Assembly: GCA_024138025.1 (NCBI GenBank)
Contig: JAMXBD010002477.1
Coordinates: 124,001 to 188,000 of the forward strand
DNA length: 64,000 nucleotides
Reading direction: 5' to 3'
Origin: Combretum micranthum
Lineage: Eukaryota; Streptophyta; Magnoliopsida; Myrtales; Combretaceae
How positions within the stretch are numbered: the first letter of the stretch is position 1; each line of letters begins with the position of its first letter. Both the position numbers and the translations under genes were made by a program. The notes beneath the pieces were generated by a model. That model was not told the origin of the DNA, ran no database searches, and was given only the letters and a program-made list of their open reading frames with translations. Shown piece after piece: positions 46,979 to 56,932 of the stretch.

Positions 46979-48061
46979 TCACAAACCATCAATAGCCATG
47001 CATATTAGGTTTCGGGGATGGTCCCACACATCAGTATGGATTAAGGAAAAACGAATAGTACTTTTATTAAAACTCAAAGGATAAGTGTCCCAATGGCTTT
47101 TCGCAAAAGTACATGTCTCACATTTAAATTGAGAAATTGCCATATATGAAAATAAATCTGGACGAACATGTTTCAAATATCCAAATGACGGATGACCTAA
47201 CCGACCATGCCAAAGCCAAACTTGCTCCTTCTTGGACATATTCTGATAAGCGATGTGACATGCTTTACTAATCTTTACATCCAACAAATAGTATAGTCCC
47301 CCCTTCTCAATACCACGTCCAATAATCTCCTTTGTTAGAATATCCTGAAGAAGGAAAAGATTAGGATAAATAGTTGCAACATAATTCAAATCTTTGGTAA
47401 GTTGACTCACAGACACTAATTTGTGAGAAAGAAATGGATGAAGAAGAGTATTGGATAATGACATATTAGGTGCCACTATTACTGTACCAGCCCCTGTTAC
47501 TGGGGAAATTTTTCCATTTGCATTTGTAATGTTGGTTCTTCTAGGCTTGGATCTTTGGGAGATATCATTTTCATCATAGGTCATATGGTCAGAGGCTCCT
47601 GAGTCAAGAATCCATTGGCCATGAGCATTGTCTATTTTAAATTCATGTAGATTCTTACCTGTGACTGGTTTGTGAATTTTTGTGGTGTTGACATTGTGAG
47701 CTTGAGCTGGAACTAAGGAAAGAGCCATATCACTTATGGCAACTGATCCTTGACCTCTAGTCATCTGTTTATTCTTGCTTGTGTCATTGGTTTCTTTAAC
47801 ATTGCACTTTTTCTTTAATTGTAATTCATGCCACCATTCAGGATACCCATGGATCTTAAAACAAGTCTTCCGGGTATGTTTAATCCCTCCGCAATTAGAA
47901 CATTTAAGTCCATGAGATGCATTCTTTTTAGAAGAGGAATTTGATTTTCCATTATGAGAGAAAGCTGTCGAAGGAGTTATAGTCCTCAAACTCTTTGACA
48001 TAAAAATGGAACCTGATGATTCTTCAATCGAAGTTCCTATCATGACTGCTTGTCGCACCAC
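46979..48061 (-). pseudogene. Copia gag end, protease and pre-integrase region
   Basis: This is the same frame as gag, after one stop. In order: the zinc knuckle CSNCGGIKHTRKTC (CX2CX4HX4C complete, about 47,865-47,905), the protease motif WILDSGASDHM intact (about 47,585-47,620), LVSVSQLTKDLNY, the pre-integrase motif LWHGRLGHPSFGYLKHV (about 47,170-47,220), and CETCTFAKSHWDTYP leading into integrase. It ends at a stop at 46979 caused by a frameshift. Protease residues look functional, so most damage lies downstream. Confidence 0.88.
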
Positions 48062-48064
48062 TTC

Positions 48065-48772
48065 TCATCGAATATAGGCATAAGCTTGTTCAATTGTGGG
48101 GAATGGTTGTATCTGCAGAATATCTCTACGAATGTTGTCTAGTCGCTCATCCAAGCCATCCAAGAATATGTAAACTCGATCTTCCTGCAACATGTTGTTA
48201 TAACGCTGAATGTCAGCTTGGTACTGCATGGGATTTGTCCTTCGAAAGTCAATCTCTCTCCATAATCCTTGTAGAGTATTGTAATATTTTTCCAATGAAC
48301 CACTTGATTGCTTTAGCCGTGATACTTTGCGTCGAAGGTCATACACTTTGGAGACATCACTCCCATCAAAATAAGTTGTTGCTATAGCATCCCATACCAT
48401 TTTTGCCGTAGGAAATCTGATGAAATTCCCAATCAGTGATGGGTCCATATAGTTAATGAGCCATCCTTTTACTATAGCATCATTAGTACACCATTTTCGG
48501 AAGGTTGGATCTATCGTTACAGGTTGGGGCAGATCACCATTGATATGACCCAATTTGTCTTTGCCAGAGATGTACATCTCTACCACTTGAGACCACAGTC
48601 CATAGTTGGTCCTATCCAATTTAATTCCTATTGGAGCAGTGGCTATGTCCATAGTTGAGGTTGTACCGGAATTCTTAGATAGGATTTCCGTCATTCTGGT
48701 AGTGAGTTCTGATAAGATAGATGAATAAGAGATTTTAGGGGTTTCTGCTGACTGCAAATCTTCACCAGCCAT
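48065..48772 (-). pseudogene. Copia gag, ended by one in-frame stop
   Basis: MAGEDLQSAETPKISYSSIL starts 68 bp after the primer binding site, a usual distance. It is 235 residues with the family's core motifs: KLDRTNYGLWSQVVEMYISG, WLINYMDPSLIGNF, MVWDAIATTYFDGSDVSKVY, YNTLQGLWREID and YIFLDGLDERLDNIR. It ends AYAYIR then TGA (48067-48065), after which the same frame continues into the zinc knuckle. This one stop cuts gag from its nucleocapsid. The motifs place it with the Retrotran_gag/UBN2-type capsids of plant Copia elements. Confidence 0.88.
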
Positions 48773-48839
48773 ATCGGTGTTGTAGGATGTTATTTGCTTC
48801 AGTGTTGTTTGTATAGAGGAGGATGGGAATTGAAAACTT

Positions 48840-48851
48840 GCTCTGATACCA
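48840..48851 (-). other. Primer binding site, tRNA-iMet
   Basis: The minus strand reads TGGTATCAGAGC directly after the LTR end GAAAACA, with no spacer. Confidence 0.92.
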
Positions 48852-49058
48852 TGTTTTCAATAAAAAAGAAATATTTTAAGTTTTTTTATATATATTTTCT
48901 TTTCTACATACATAGATATTTATACATGATCAAACTCTTCTATTTTTGGTATACAAATCTGTTATAATGATGATTGTAATTTGTTTTCAATGATATTCAT
49001 TGACCAATCGTAAACTCCTAATTAATGATATTCATTGACCCTATGATACAGTCATAAA
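48852..49058 (-). repeat. 5' LTR of the inactive Copia element, truncated
   Basis: It aligns with 44180-44385. The last about 32 bp of the partner LTR (its start on the minus strand, containing TGATGGCG) are missing and replaced by unrelated sequence after CAGTCATAAA. Confidence 0.88.
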
Positions 49059-50564
49059 ATGTCCTCAATTTTGCATTTTCACATTCATTATAAATTTCTT
49101 AAGCAAATGAAATTTGCACATAGAAACCACGTATATATTTAAAATTTGCGAAAGAGGACATACCAACCACAGCTGTCTTGTTAATATTATCCCATCTCTA
49201 CTCGAATTCCCTGTAAATCCGGGCGGTAGGAGGTACCCTTGTTGCACGATTGCGCAAGTAGTCATCAATTTCAACACCTATAAATTTTTATCGAAGAAGA
49301 TTGAAAAAATATACGCCTTCGTTGGCAATAGGCACTAATCATACGACAGAATATTTTTAATAATAAGCGCAGATTGGGATCATTGTCACTTAGATATATC
49401 GCATTTAAAAAACACACTTGCAATAACGACTTACCAAATACAACAGCTTAATTATATCCTCTACATACTCTCCTTTTATTATATTTAAGGTATAGGTTTA
49501 CGTCATGGATTCAGCCATATTCAACTTAATCAATATATTTCAAGTATCGAATATTTCATCAAACCGAGGTGAAAGTAAAACACTAAAATGCGACAGAAAC
49601 AAATAAATATAGATAGATGATTTTCACGCTATTGGCTTTTTATTTAATCATAGATTCCAAACGATAGAAATGGAATTTTTATATCAGTACAAAGTGTTAT
49701 CACTTGACAATTATTTCATGAAATAAATCATGCAGCTAAAATTGCATTGGAATCCCAACTTCCAATAGATATAATTCTTGGGTACCGCCAAATTTCTAAA
49801 AGTTGGAAATATAATGGTTGTTTACTATCTTAGTTTAAAAAGACGTACGGAAATTAAAGTTGAGAGATGGTAGAATAATTTTTTATAAGCTCAAACATGT
49901 AGGGGTCATTTTGTTTGTATAAATTTACGGGAGTGGACAAGACAAATGTTTCAATTCTTTACTTGGTTTTCATTATAAGTTTTGATATGGGTTAATAAGC
50001 CTTAAGAATACTAAACCAATTTGAAGGCAAATAATATAATGTGGCAGATGTGATAAATCATCTTTTCACATGACAACTCTTATCTTTTATAATATTTTGT
50101 ATTATGCTTGTGTATATCAAGAAATGAACACCACAAAAATCTATGTCTAATATCATGTATATCAAATTATGTTATACAAGTGAATTGAGCTATGTAGTAT
50201 TCTTTATACTTTACTATCCAGATCCTCTTGTAAGTTAATGCTATAATATATTTTTGTGGCATTTTTTGTAGGGAAGTTCAATTATAAAATGAGAATCATT
50301 GCTCTCCGTTAATTCACCAATATATCTTATACTTTAGCCCTTGGAAGATTACATACCATATTTGTCACTAATGGTCTTATAGTTTAGCAAGATCTCTTTT
50401 AATCTCTTGAGTGAGAAGCATCAAGTTTGATTTCCCCCTTCCCGTTGTAGTGAAAAAACAAAAGAGAGAAAAAAAGCCACACTTTGTAGAGCTTAATAAC
50501 ATATTTTTGGCTTAAATAGATAAAATTATACAAGAAGCAACACTTTGTACTTAAATTTATACAT
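49059..50564. other. Intergenic DNA, no gene supported
   Basis: It is AT-rich. A part at about 50,340-50,460 resembles 43,080-43,200 (TTTGTCACTAATGGTCTT, AGTGAGAAGCATCAAG and TTCCCCCTTCCCGTTGTA here), a dispersed repeat. Otherwise nothing was recognised. Confidence 0.45.
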
Positions 50565-51507
50565 GAACCTTTTGTTAGTCAAATAAAAACTACACTAACC
50601 ACCCAAAAAATCTCAAACATGAAAAATGAAAACTAGTTAAGTCTGCGTTGTGTTTTAGAAAAGTTATGCGTAATAAAATATTCCATCTATTTTTCTCGGA
50701 GCAAAGGTCTTTTAGAGTTAATTTTTCTAGATTATAATAAGCTCCTATACTTTATTCGAACTCACTTATTATAAAGGTACAAAACAAGGGAAGATAGAAC
50801 CTTAAACTCAAAAGCTAGATAGTAAACAAATAGGGGAACACAAGAGGAGGCAAAGGTTTTTAGTTATCTATTTTAGAGTTGAGAGAGAAGATACTATAGT
50901 CTATATACGAAACTTTTGTTAGTCAAATAAAAACTATGCTAACCACACAAACAATCTCAAACATGCAAAATGAAAATTCGTTAAGTCTACGTTGTATTCT
51001 AGAGAAGTTGTGCTTAAAAAATATTCCATTTCTTTTTCTCAATACAAGGGTCTTTCAGAGCTAATTTTTCTAGACTATTATAAGCTCTATGCTTTATTCA
51101 AACTCACTTATTGTAAAGATACAAAACAAGGGAAGATAGAACCTTAAACTAAAAAAGCTAGACATTACAAGTAAGGAACACAAGAGGAGACAAGTATTTG
51201 GTTGTCTATTTTAGTGTTGAGAGAGAAGAGATTGTAGTCTATATATGAAACTTCATTAATAAAAATTACACTAATCACACAAACAATCTTAAACATGCAA
51301 AATGTAAAATTAATTAAATCTGCGTTGCATTCTAGAAAGGTTGTGCTTAAAAATATTCCATTTCTTTTTACAAAGGTCTTTCTCACTTATCATAAAGATA
51401 CAAAACAAGGGAAAATAGTACCTTAAACTTGAAAAGTTAGACATTAAACAAACAGGAGAACACAAGAGGAGACAAAGATTGTTGGTTGTCCATTTTAGAG
51501 TTAGGTT
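50565..51507. repeat. Three-copy tandem array, unit about 340 bp
   Basis: The units start at about 50565, 50909 and 51247 (spacing 344 and 338). Each contains TAATCACACAAACAATCT-like sequence, CAAACATGMAAAATG, TATTCCAT, CTCACTTATTRTAAAG, ATACAAAACAAGGGAA and AACACAAGAGGAGRCAA, in this order, with moderate divergence. The third copy has a short internal deletion and is interrupted near its end by a CACTA-type MITE. The small open frames in it are not conserved between units, so it is not a gene array. Confidence 0.85.
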
Positions 51508-51648
51508 TTAAAGACAAAATTTTTGTCTTTAAATGTAAATTTTTATCACAAAAATCGTCGTCATTGATTCTATGTGTAGAGATACAAGCTATTGTGCTAA
51601 TTTTTCATCGTCGAAATTTTATCTTTAAAAATCATTTTTCTTGTAGTG
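51505..51648. mobile_element. CACTA-type mini-element inserted in the third array unit
   Basis: The right end is TTTTTCTTGTAGTG, a CACTA terminus. The interior AAATGTAAATTTTTATCRCA and ATTTTATCTTTAAAAAT match the mini-element at 59650-59816. The left CACTA end is lost. The array unit resumes directly after it with AAATTGTAGTCTATATAT, which fixes the right border. Confidence 0.55.
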
Positions 51649-51666
51649 AAATTGTAGTCTATATAT

Positions 51667-52152
51667 TTTGTCTCAAAGAAGGAATAAATCTAAAGGTAAA
51701 GACTTATAATGAAAAAAATAATAATAATGTCATTTAATTTAGATTTAAGTACTGTGAAATTTAACTTATGAGAAAGTGTGAAAAATAATTTCATTTAGTG
51801 CAAGCTTTGATTTTGGCTCATTGTACTAGAAAGGTGTAACAAGATAAAATTAATGACTCATTTTTTATTATATAAATCAATACAACAAATGTCAATACTT
51901 TTCTTTGGAGGGGCAAAACCAACATCAATACTTACAAACTTGTAATTAAAAGATCTATGGCACAATGGAAGCAACACCAAGCACTACAACTGTCGTGAGT
52001 GACCCACACGCACGATTTGGCTCAATCCATGAAAGTGCAAACCCAAACCGTACTCTTGTTTACAAACCAAAGCAAAAATTGTATCTATTATAAAAAGCGA
52101 ATAGATCTAATTTCCAGGGAATGTGGGAATCTACTTTCGATATATTAAGTTT

Positions 52153-52200
<48 letters not shown>

Positions 52201-52367
52201 AATAATAATAATAATAATAATATAGCTTTCTCGGTTAAAAGATTTAATGTACATAGTTTTAATGTCTTTTGCATTACAAGATAGATTTAAAATGTGTATG
52301 ACATAATTCACAAGGAGTTCGTAATGTATTTGACTTTTTAAAACCATGGCAGGTTATAGTTCTTATT
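51667..52367. other. Intergenic DNA with a compound microsatellite
   Basis: No gene is supported. (AAC)n followed by (AAT)n occupies 52153-52222. The minus-strand frame across it is only the poly-Val/poly-Ile product of the repeat. Confidence 0.6.
52153..52222. repeat. Compound microsatellite (AAC)n(AAT)n
   Basis: About fifteen AAC units pass into about eight AAT units without a break. Confidence 0.95.
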
Positions 52368-52598
52368 GGGTCTGTTTGTTTTGGTTTTTTCCGGCAGATA
52401 CAGACACTTTTTCAAACTTTTTTCTAACAAATTATTTATCAAGAAATAGATATCGATAAAAAAAAAGTTGACAGTTCTCATCAAAAGATCAAATAGAACA
52501 AATATAGATAAAATTTAGATGCAAATCAGATATATTTATACATATCATTTTAAAAAAGATACAGATACAGATGAAAAACAGACAATCCAAACAGACCC
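52368..52598. mobile_element. Tourist-like MITE, 231 bp
   Basis: The terminal inverted repeats are GGGTCTGTTTG at the left and, inverted, GGGTCTGTTTGGATTGTCTG at the right. The interior is AT-rich with AGATACAGATACAGATG. A related fragment lies at 29,497-29,670 in reverse orientation. The 3-bp flanks do not match exactly, so the class is inferred from the terminus. Confidence 0.6.
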
Positions 52599-52634
52599 TA
52601 ATCACTATATAACTTCTCAATTCTTTTTTTAATT

Positions 52635-52854
52635 TGTGTTACCCTCAAATATAGGTCGTAGAACTCTAATCATAGATGCGTCTTATGGTGTAATGGCTTA
52701 GAATTGGTTGGAACTTTAAAGTTAAGCATGCTCTGTGCAGAGCAATCATAGGATTGATGACCTCTAGCAAAGCACTAACACCAAAAGGATAAAACCATAC
52801 GGTGTATGGCCAAACAATACAATACCTCAGTAGGTGGAGTTTCGGGGCGTTACA
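52635..52854 (+). repeat. 5' LTR of the Cassandra-type TRIM
   Basis: It starts TGTGTTACCCTC and ends CGGGGCGTTACA. The 5S-like core is at about 52,710-52,770 (GTTAAGCATGCTCTG, TTGATGACCTCTAG) and is more diverged than in the other LTR. Confidence 0.88.
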
Positions 52855-52856
52855 GG

Positions 52857-52867
52857 TGGTATCAAAG
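52857..52867 (+). other. Primer binding site of the Cassandra-type TRIM
   Basis: TGGTATCAAAG, two bases after the LTR, matches the initiator-Met site with G-to-A drift (normally TGGTATCAGAG). Confidence 0.8.
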
Positions 52868-52974
52868 TAATTCACCAACCAGAAGTGGAAGAGTGTGTGT
52901 CTTTATTGCTTGGTGTGGTTGTGGACCTGTGTAACGAAACTGACGAGGATGTCAATTCTATAAGTGGGGGAATA

Positions 52975-53192
52975 TGTAATACCTCTCAAATATAGGTTGT
53001 GGAACTCTAATCACAGAGGCGTTTTGGTGTAATGACTTAGAGTTGGTTGGAACTCTAAAGTTAAGCGTGTTCTGTGCAAAGTAATCCCAAGATGGTGACC
53101 TCCTAGGAAGCGCTAACACCAAAAGGACAAAACTATGCGGTGTGTGGCTAAAGTGGATAATACCTTGGTGGGTGGAGTTTCGGGGCATTACA
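52975..53192 (+). repeat. 3' LTR of the Cassandra-type TRIM
   Basis: It starts TGTAATACCTCTC and ends CGGGGCATTACA. The purine tract AAGTGGGGGAATA precedes it. Confidence 0.88.
53049..53110 (+). other. 5S rRNA-like core in the TRIM LTR
   Basis: GGAACTCTAAAGTTAAGCGTG, then AAGTAATCCCAAGATGG and GTGACCTCCTAGGAAG, follow plant 5S rRNA from about nucleotide 40 to 100, including the box A, intermediate and box C region of the RNA polymerase III promoter. It is part of the LTR and not a 5S gene. Confidence 0.8.
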
Positions 53193-53223
53193 TAATTGAT
53201 GAATGCTATAGTAATGTTGCTAC

Positions 53224-53913
53224 TTGGACATAGACACGATTTCGCAATTGAATCAAACTGGAACCACCGGTTCTAGTTCTTGAAATTGAGGAACCGGAAG
53301 CTCGTGGTTTTGGTTTTGAAACCATGGAACCATATTTTTTTTTTCAAGCACAAAAAAGATAATTAAATAAAATTTAGTCTTTAATAAAATAAATTTTAAA
53401 CTCAAAATAATTATTAAGCTTAAAAGTGTTAGATTATTTAACCAAATTTTTTAGAAATTTGTTTAGATTGTGCATTTATTTGTTTATAAACACACAAAAT
53501 CAATTATAATTAGTAATATGAGATTGCAAAATACTCTAGAGGGTAAAAAAAATTACAATATAAAAAATAATTCCATATTGTTAAGGAAATGAATTTTGTT
53601 TTTAGGAGAAGTTTGTATAAATTAATTATATATGATTTTTAAGTTATATTTATTTGTATTGTTGATGATAATATTTTAAACATTGTGAATGGATAATAAA
53701 TTTTACTATATATGTGAAATAGTTTAAAAATTAATAATTATATATTTAATATTATTTTTTTTATGTTTTAATAGAACCGACTGGAACCGCTAGTTCCATC
53801 GGTTCTAGATAGAAAAATCGTCTAGAAATCGATGAATCGATGGTTCCTTAACTGGTTTTGGAATCGGTCAACTGATCTAGTTATCGGTTTAGAATCAAAC
53901 CGTGCCCATGTAT
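53224..53913. mobile_element. hAT-like element next to the TRIM
   Basis: The ends CATAGACACGATTT (left) and, inverted, CATGGGCACGGTTT (right) match at most positions. The 8-bp flanks GTTGCTAC (53216-53223) and ATTGCTAC (53914-53921) differ at one base. Both subterminal regions are rich in GGAACC/GGTTCC and CGGTTC motifs. The interior is AT-rich with no transposase. Confidence 0.6.
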
Positions 53914-56900
53914 ATTGCTACCTACCATATAAAAATGATCACACTCCACATTCGCTTAGGTAGTTCATCAGGCATATCCTAAAATCAATACACATCCTCA
54001 TTTATAGTCAAAGTAACTCTAACATTAAATCATGGAAAGAGCCACATTAACTTCCGACATCGTATAAGACCAGGAAAACTTCATGTTACTCCTATGAACC
54101 TACCTCATGGAACTTCAGCTTCACATATAGGTTTTGTTATTAAATAAATATAATAGTCTACATCATATTTATAAGGTTAAAATTTTAGATTAGGTTCACA
54201 TATAGGTTTTGTTATTAAATAAATATAATAGTCTACATCATATTTATAAGGTTAAAATTTTAGATTAGGTGGTCATGATGATAACTTCAACACGTTATCA
54301 AAGCAGAAAGTCATATGTTATACTCCATATGCACTCATTTTTAACTCCATTAAATTAAGTCGTCCATTGATACGTTCTAGTCAAAATCAAAGTCCTAAAC
54401 CATAAGTGAGAGGGAGTATTATAAAATAAATATAATAATCTACACTATATCTACAAGTTTAAGCTTTTACAGATTAAATGATTGCAATAATAATCTCAAT
54501 AGGCTTATTTTTAATTGTGACCTCAAATGGCATAAGCCTCATTTCAATTAATGTTTGACAAATGAGTTTTCTTTATAATGATTGACCAAACTTCATATTA
54601 TCTGTCCATGTAACACCAGATATGAAAAATTACTTTGGTACATCATGTCTCAACTTTATATGTTTATTTTAGCCATTAAATTTTTATGTTGTACAATGAC
54701 TATTGGAATGTAATAGTCATGATTCATATACAAGAAGATAAAAGTTTCATTTCTAATAAAATTTTTGCTGACTGTTTTCCTAACCACTTAACCTCAATGC
54801 CAACTAGCACTAGAACTACAACCTCTTGCTTACCGGTAGGTTAGATATTATATTAGTTTTATTGACTTCCATACCAACTACGCCTCCTCAATGGGTAAAC
54901 ACATAATTACAAGTGAATTTCATTTCATCTGAATTTAAGATCTAGTTAGTGCTATTGTATTCTACCAATAATACGTGGAGAGATCATCCATACAAAATAC
55001 TACAGCTTGTGATGGCTCTTAATATATTTCATTATTCCAACACATACAGATACAGTCTAGAGGTCATGGTTGAGCCATCAATCGGTTACTATTACAAAAC
55101 ACCCTATTTTTGCCCTATATCAATTTTATCTTCTTTAATTAGACTACGAAAAGGATAAAAGAAAACAGGGGAAAAAGGGGAAAAAAACGCAAACATTGAA
55201 AATTTAAAAAAAATTGGGGGAAAAAAAAAGAAAAGAGGGATAAAAATTAGAAATTGCAAAAAATACCCAAAAAAATTCAAAAACTAAGAATTTACAAATA
55301 AAAATAGTCATTCTGTGGTTTAAATATGTCACTTCGGGTTGAAAGAACTTGTTTAGGATTAAATTTTTTAAGTAAAAAATATGCGTGTGCAATTTAACAA
55401 AATTACTATTTTAGTAAGAAATTAAAAAAAAAAAAAGTTAATGTTTAGTTTGAGTATCTATTAAACCTAATTAAGCTTGTGAGCCTTGCTAATTGAATTT
55501 AAATTGAATTTTTGAGTTAAATTTGGATATTGATATGATTTCTATTTGACTTAAAATAAATTTAAATAAATTGATCCTAAATATGATTAACTGCATCTCA
55601 AGCTTAAGCTTGAATAGTGCTATTTCAAGTTGAATTAGAGATCCAGCTTAGCACTTTGCCATCCTCACTTGGCTCAATTGCAACTCTTAATTGAAATCCT
55701 CTAACACATGAGAATGCAAGATTATGAATGTTGACCTTTTTTTGGTATATCACTATATGCTACAACCTCTCCATGAAAAAAAAAAACACTATGTTATTAT
55801 ATTAATCTCAAATATTATCACCTTGAATGTAATAGTTGATGCAACAAAAGTAACCGACTACCGCTAATGATGATCATTGATGATAATTGAAAATACTAAT
55901 GGCAATTGGGAAATGAATAAAATGATTATCTTCTAATTTTAAAATTAAAAACTTTTTCCTTATTTTTTGTTTCTTTTTCATGATAGATAACTACATTACC
56001 ACTTATGATTCACGATCTTTAGTTCTATATCATCATTTATTAATAAAAGTCACTTGCAATCTTTTGAGATTTTATGGTAATAATATATAGTGATTCTAGG
56101 TATTATTATAACGAATGTAGAGGAAAAAAAAAGAAAAAGAAAAAGAAATAAATTTTCATCAAACCAAACACACCACCCTATATAAGATGTCATCAGGAAT
56201 ATAATACTTACTATTTGTTTTCTCATTTAAATATTCCGAGATTCCAAAAAACATAGAAAACTATACAAGTGAAAATTTTATATCTGATAATAAATCATTT
56301 GTGTTTGAGGATAATCTCAAATAGACCATATGTAGTAGCAACTAGCAACAACTTTAGGTGCAGCTAACGCTGCAACATGGATGGCTCAACTTCAAACAAA
56401 ATCAATTTAACGAAAAATTATTCTTCCTTTATTGAATTAAAAAAACAGAACTAGCAAATACAGGTAATTAAAGATTTTAAATAGATTGTGACAAGGGCTC
56501 AAAGATACTGGATATCTTTGCAAAGGTTAAAAAACTCAGACCCAGCTGAAGAAAACAAACTGCCCTTTTGTCCCTCATGGAAGTTGGAACAATAGGAACA
56601 TTTCAAATTTACATGGTAATATCTTATGTCTGAATAAAGCCAAATCTCTGAGAAAACATAACCCTCCTTAAAATTGCTAAGGATTCCACTATAGCACGTG
56701 GGTAAATTTAACGTGGTCAACAGGTCCACCACGCAAAAAAAAGGCAATTATCGGGGAAATAAAGCAAAGTCCCACATGAAAAATAGAATCTCAGCCAAAA
56801 AGTGATAATAATAATGGTCCCTTCGTCATGTCCAAGAGAGGACTAGTCAGATCTCAACAGATACTTATAATAATTGAGTAAAGACTTAGGCAAAAAACTA

Positions 56901-56932
56901 GATTAATATGAAGGGAAACCCTTGATGGAAAT
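53914..56932. other. Intergenic DNA downstream of the bHLH gene
   Basis: No gene is supported. It contains an exact 75-bp tandem duplication (54121-54270), poly-purine stretches at about 55,155-55,240, and a block at about 56,338-56,455 that recurs at about 63,415-63,520. The last few hundred bases before 56,933 probably include the bHLH 3'UTR. Confidence 0.5.
54121..54270. repeat. Exact 75-bp tandem duplication
   Basis: Two head-to-tail copies (54121-54195 and 54196-54270) start TCACATATAGG and end TTTTAGATTAGGT with no difference seen. A third, diverged relative lies at about 54,421-54,480 (AAATAAATATAATAATCTAC). Confidence 0.95.

Larger units (their letters stand above)
44180..49058 (-). 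mobile_element. Copia-type retrotransposon, minus strand, inactive
   Basis: Two LTRs (44180-44417 and 48852-49058) flank a typical Copia order on the minus strand: primer binding site, gag with zinc knuckle, protease, integrase, reverse transcriptase, RNase H and polypurine tract. About 14 substitutions, mostly transitions, separate the LTRs over about 206 aligned bases, so the insertion is not recent. The outer end of the 5' LTR lacks about 32 bp that the 3' LTR has, and no target duplication was found, so the promoter-side end was lost after insertion. The coding region has a single stop in gag but several lesions in pol. Confidence 0.93.
52635..53192 (+). mobile_element. Cassandra-type TRIM retroelement, complete
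   Basis: LTRs of 220 and 218 bp (52635-52854 and 52975-53192) begin TGTRWTACC and end GGGGCRTTACA. They flank a 120-bp interior with a tRNA-iMet primer site (about 52857) and a purine tract (about 52963-52974). The flanks carry the same 5-bp repeat TAATT (52630-52634 and 53193-53197). Both LTRs hold a 5S-rRNA-like segment in the plus orientation, the hallmark of Cassandra TRIMs. It encodes no protein, so movement would depend on enzymes from another element. Confidence 0.9.

Noticed and set aside
50565..51507. CRISPR-like or satellite array
   Set aside because: Only three diverged units without spacers; a simple local tandem duplication in a plant genome.
52060..52347. Minus-strand frame with poly-Val/poly-Ile
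   Set aside because: It is the translation of the (AAC)n(AAT)n microsatellite.
53049..53110. Functional 5S rRNA gene
   Set aside because: The match covers only part of 5S, is diverged, and sits in the LTRs of a TRIM; no T-run terminator in place.
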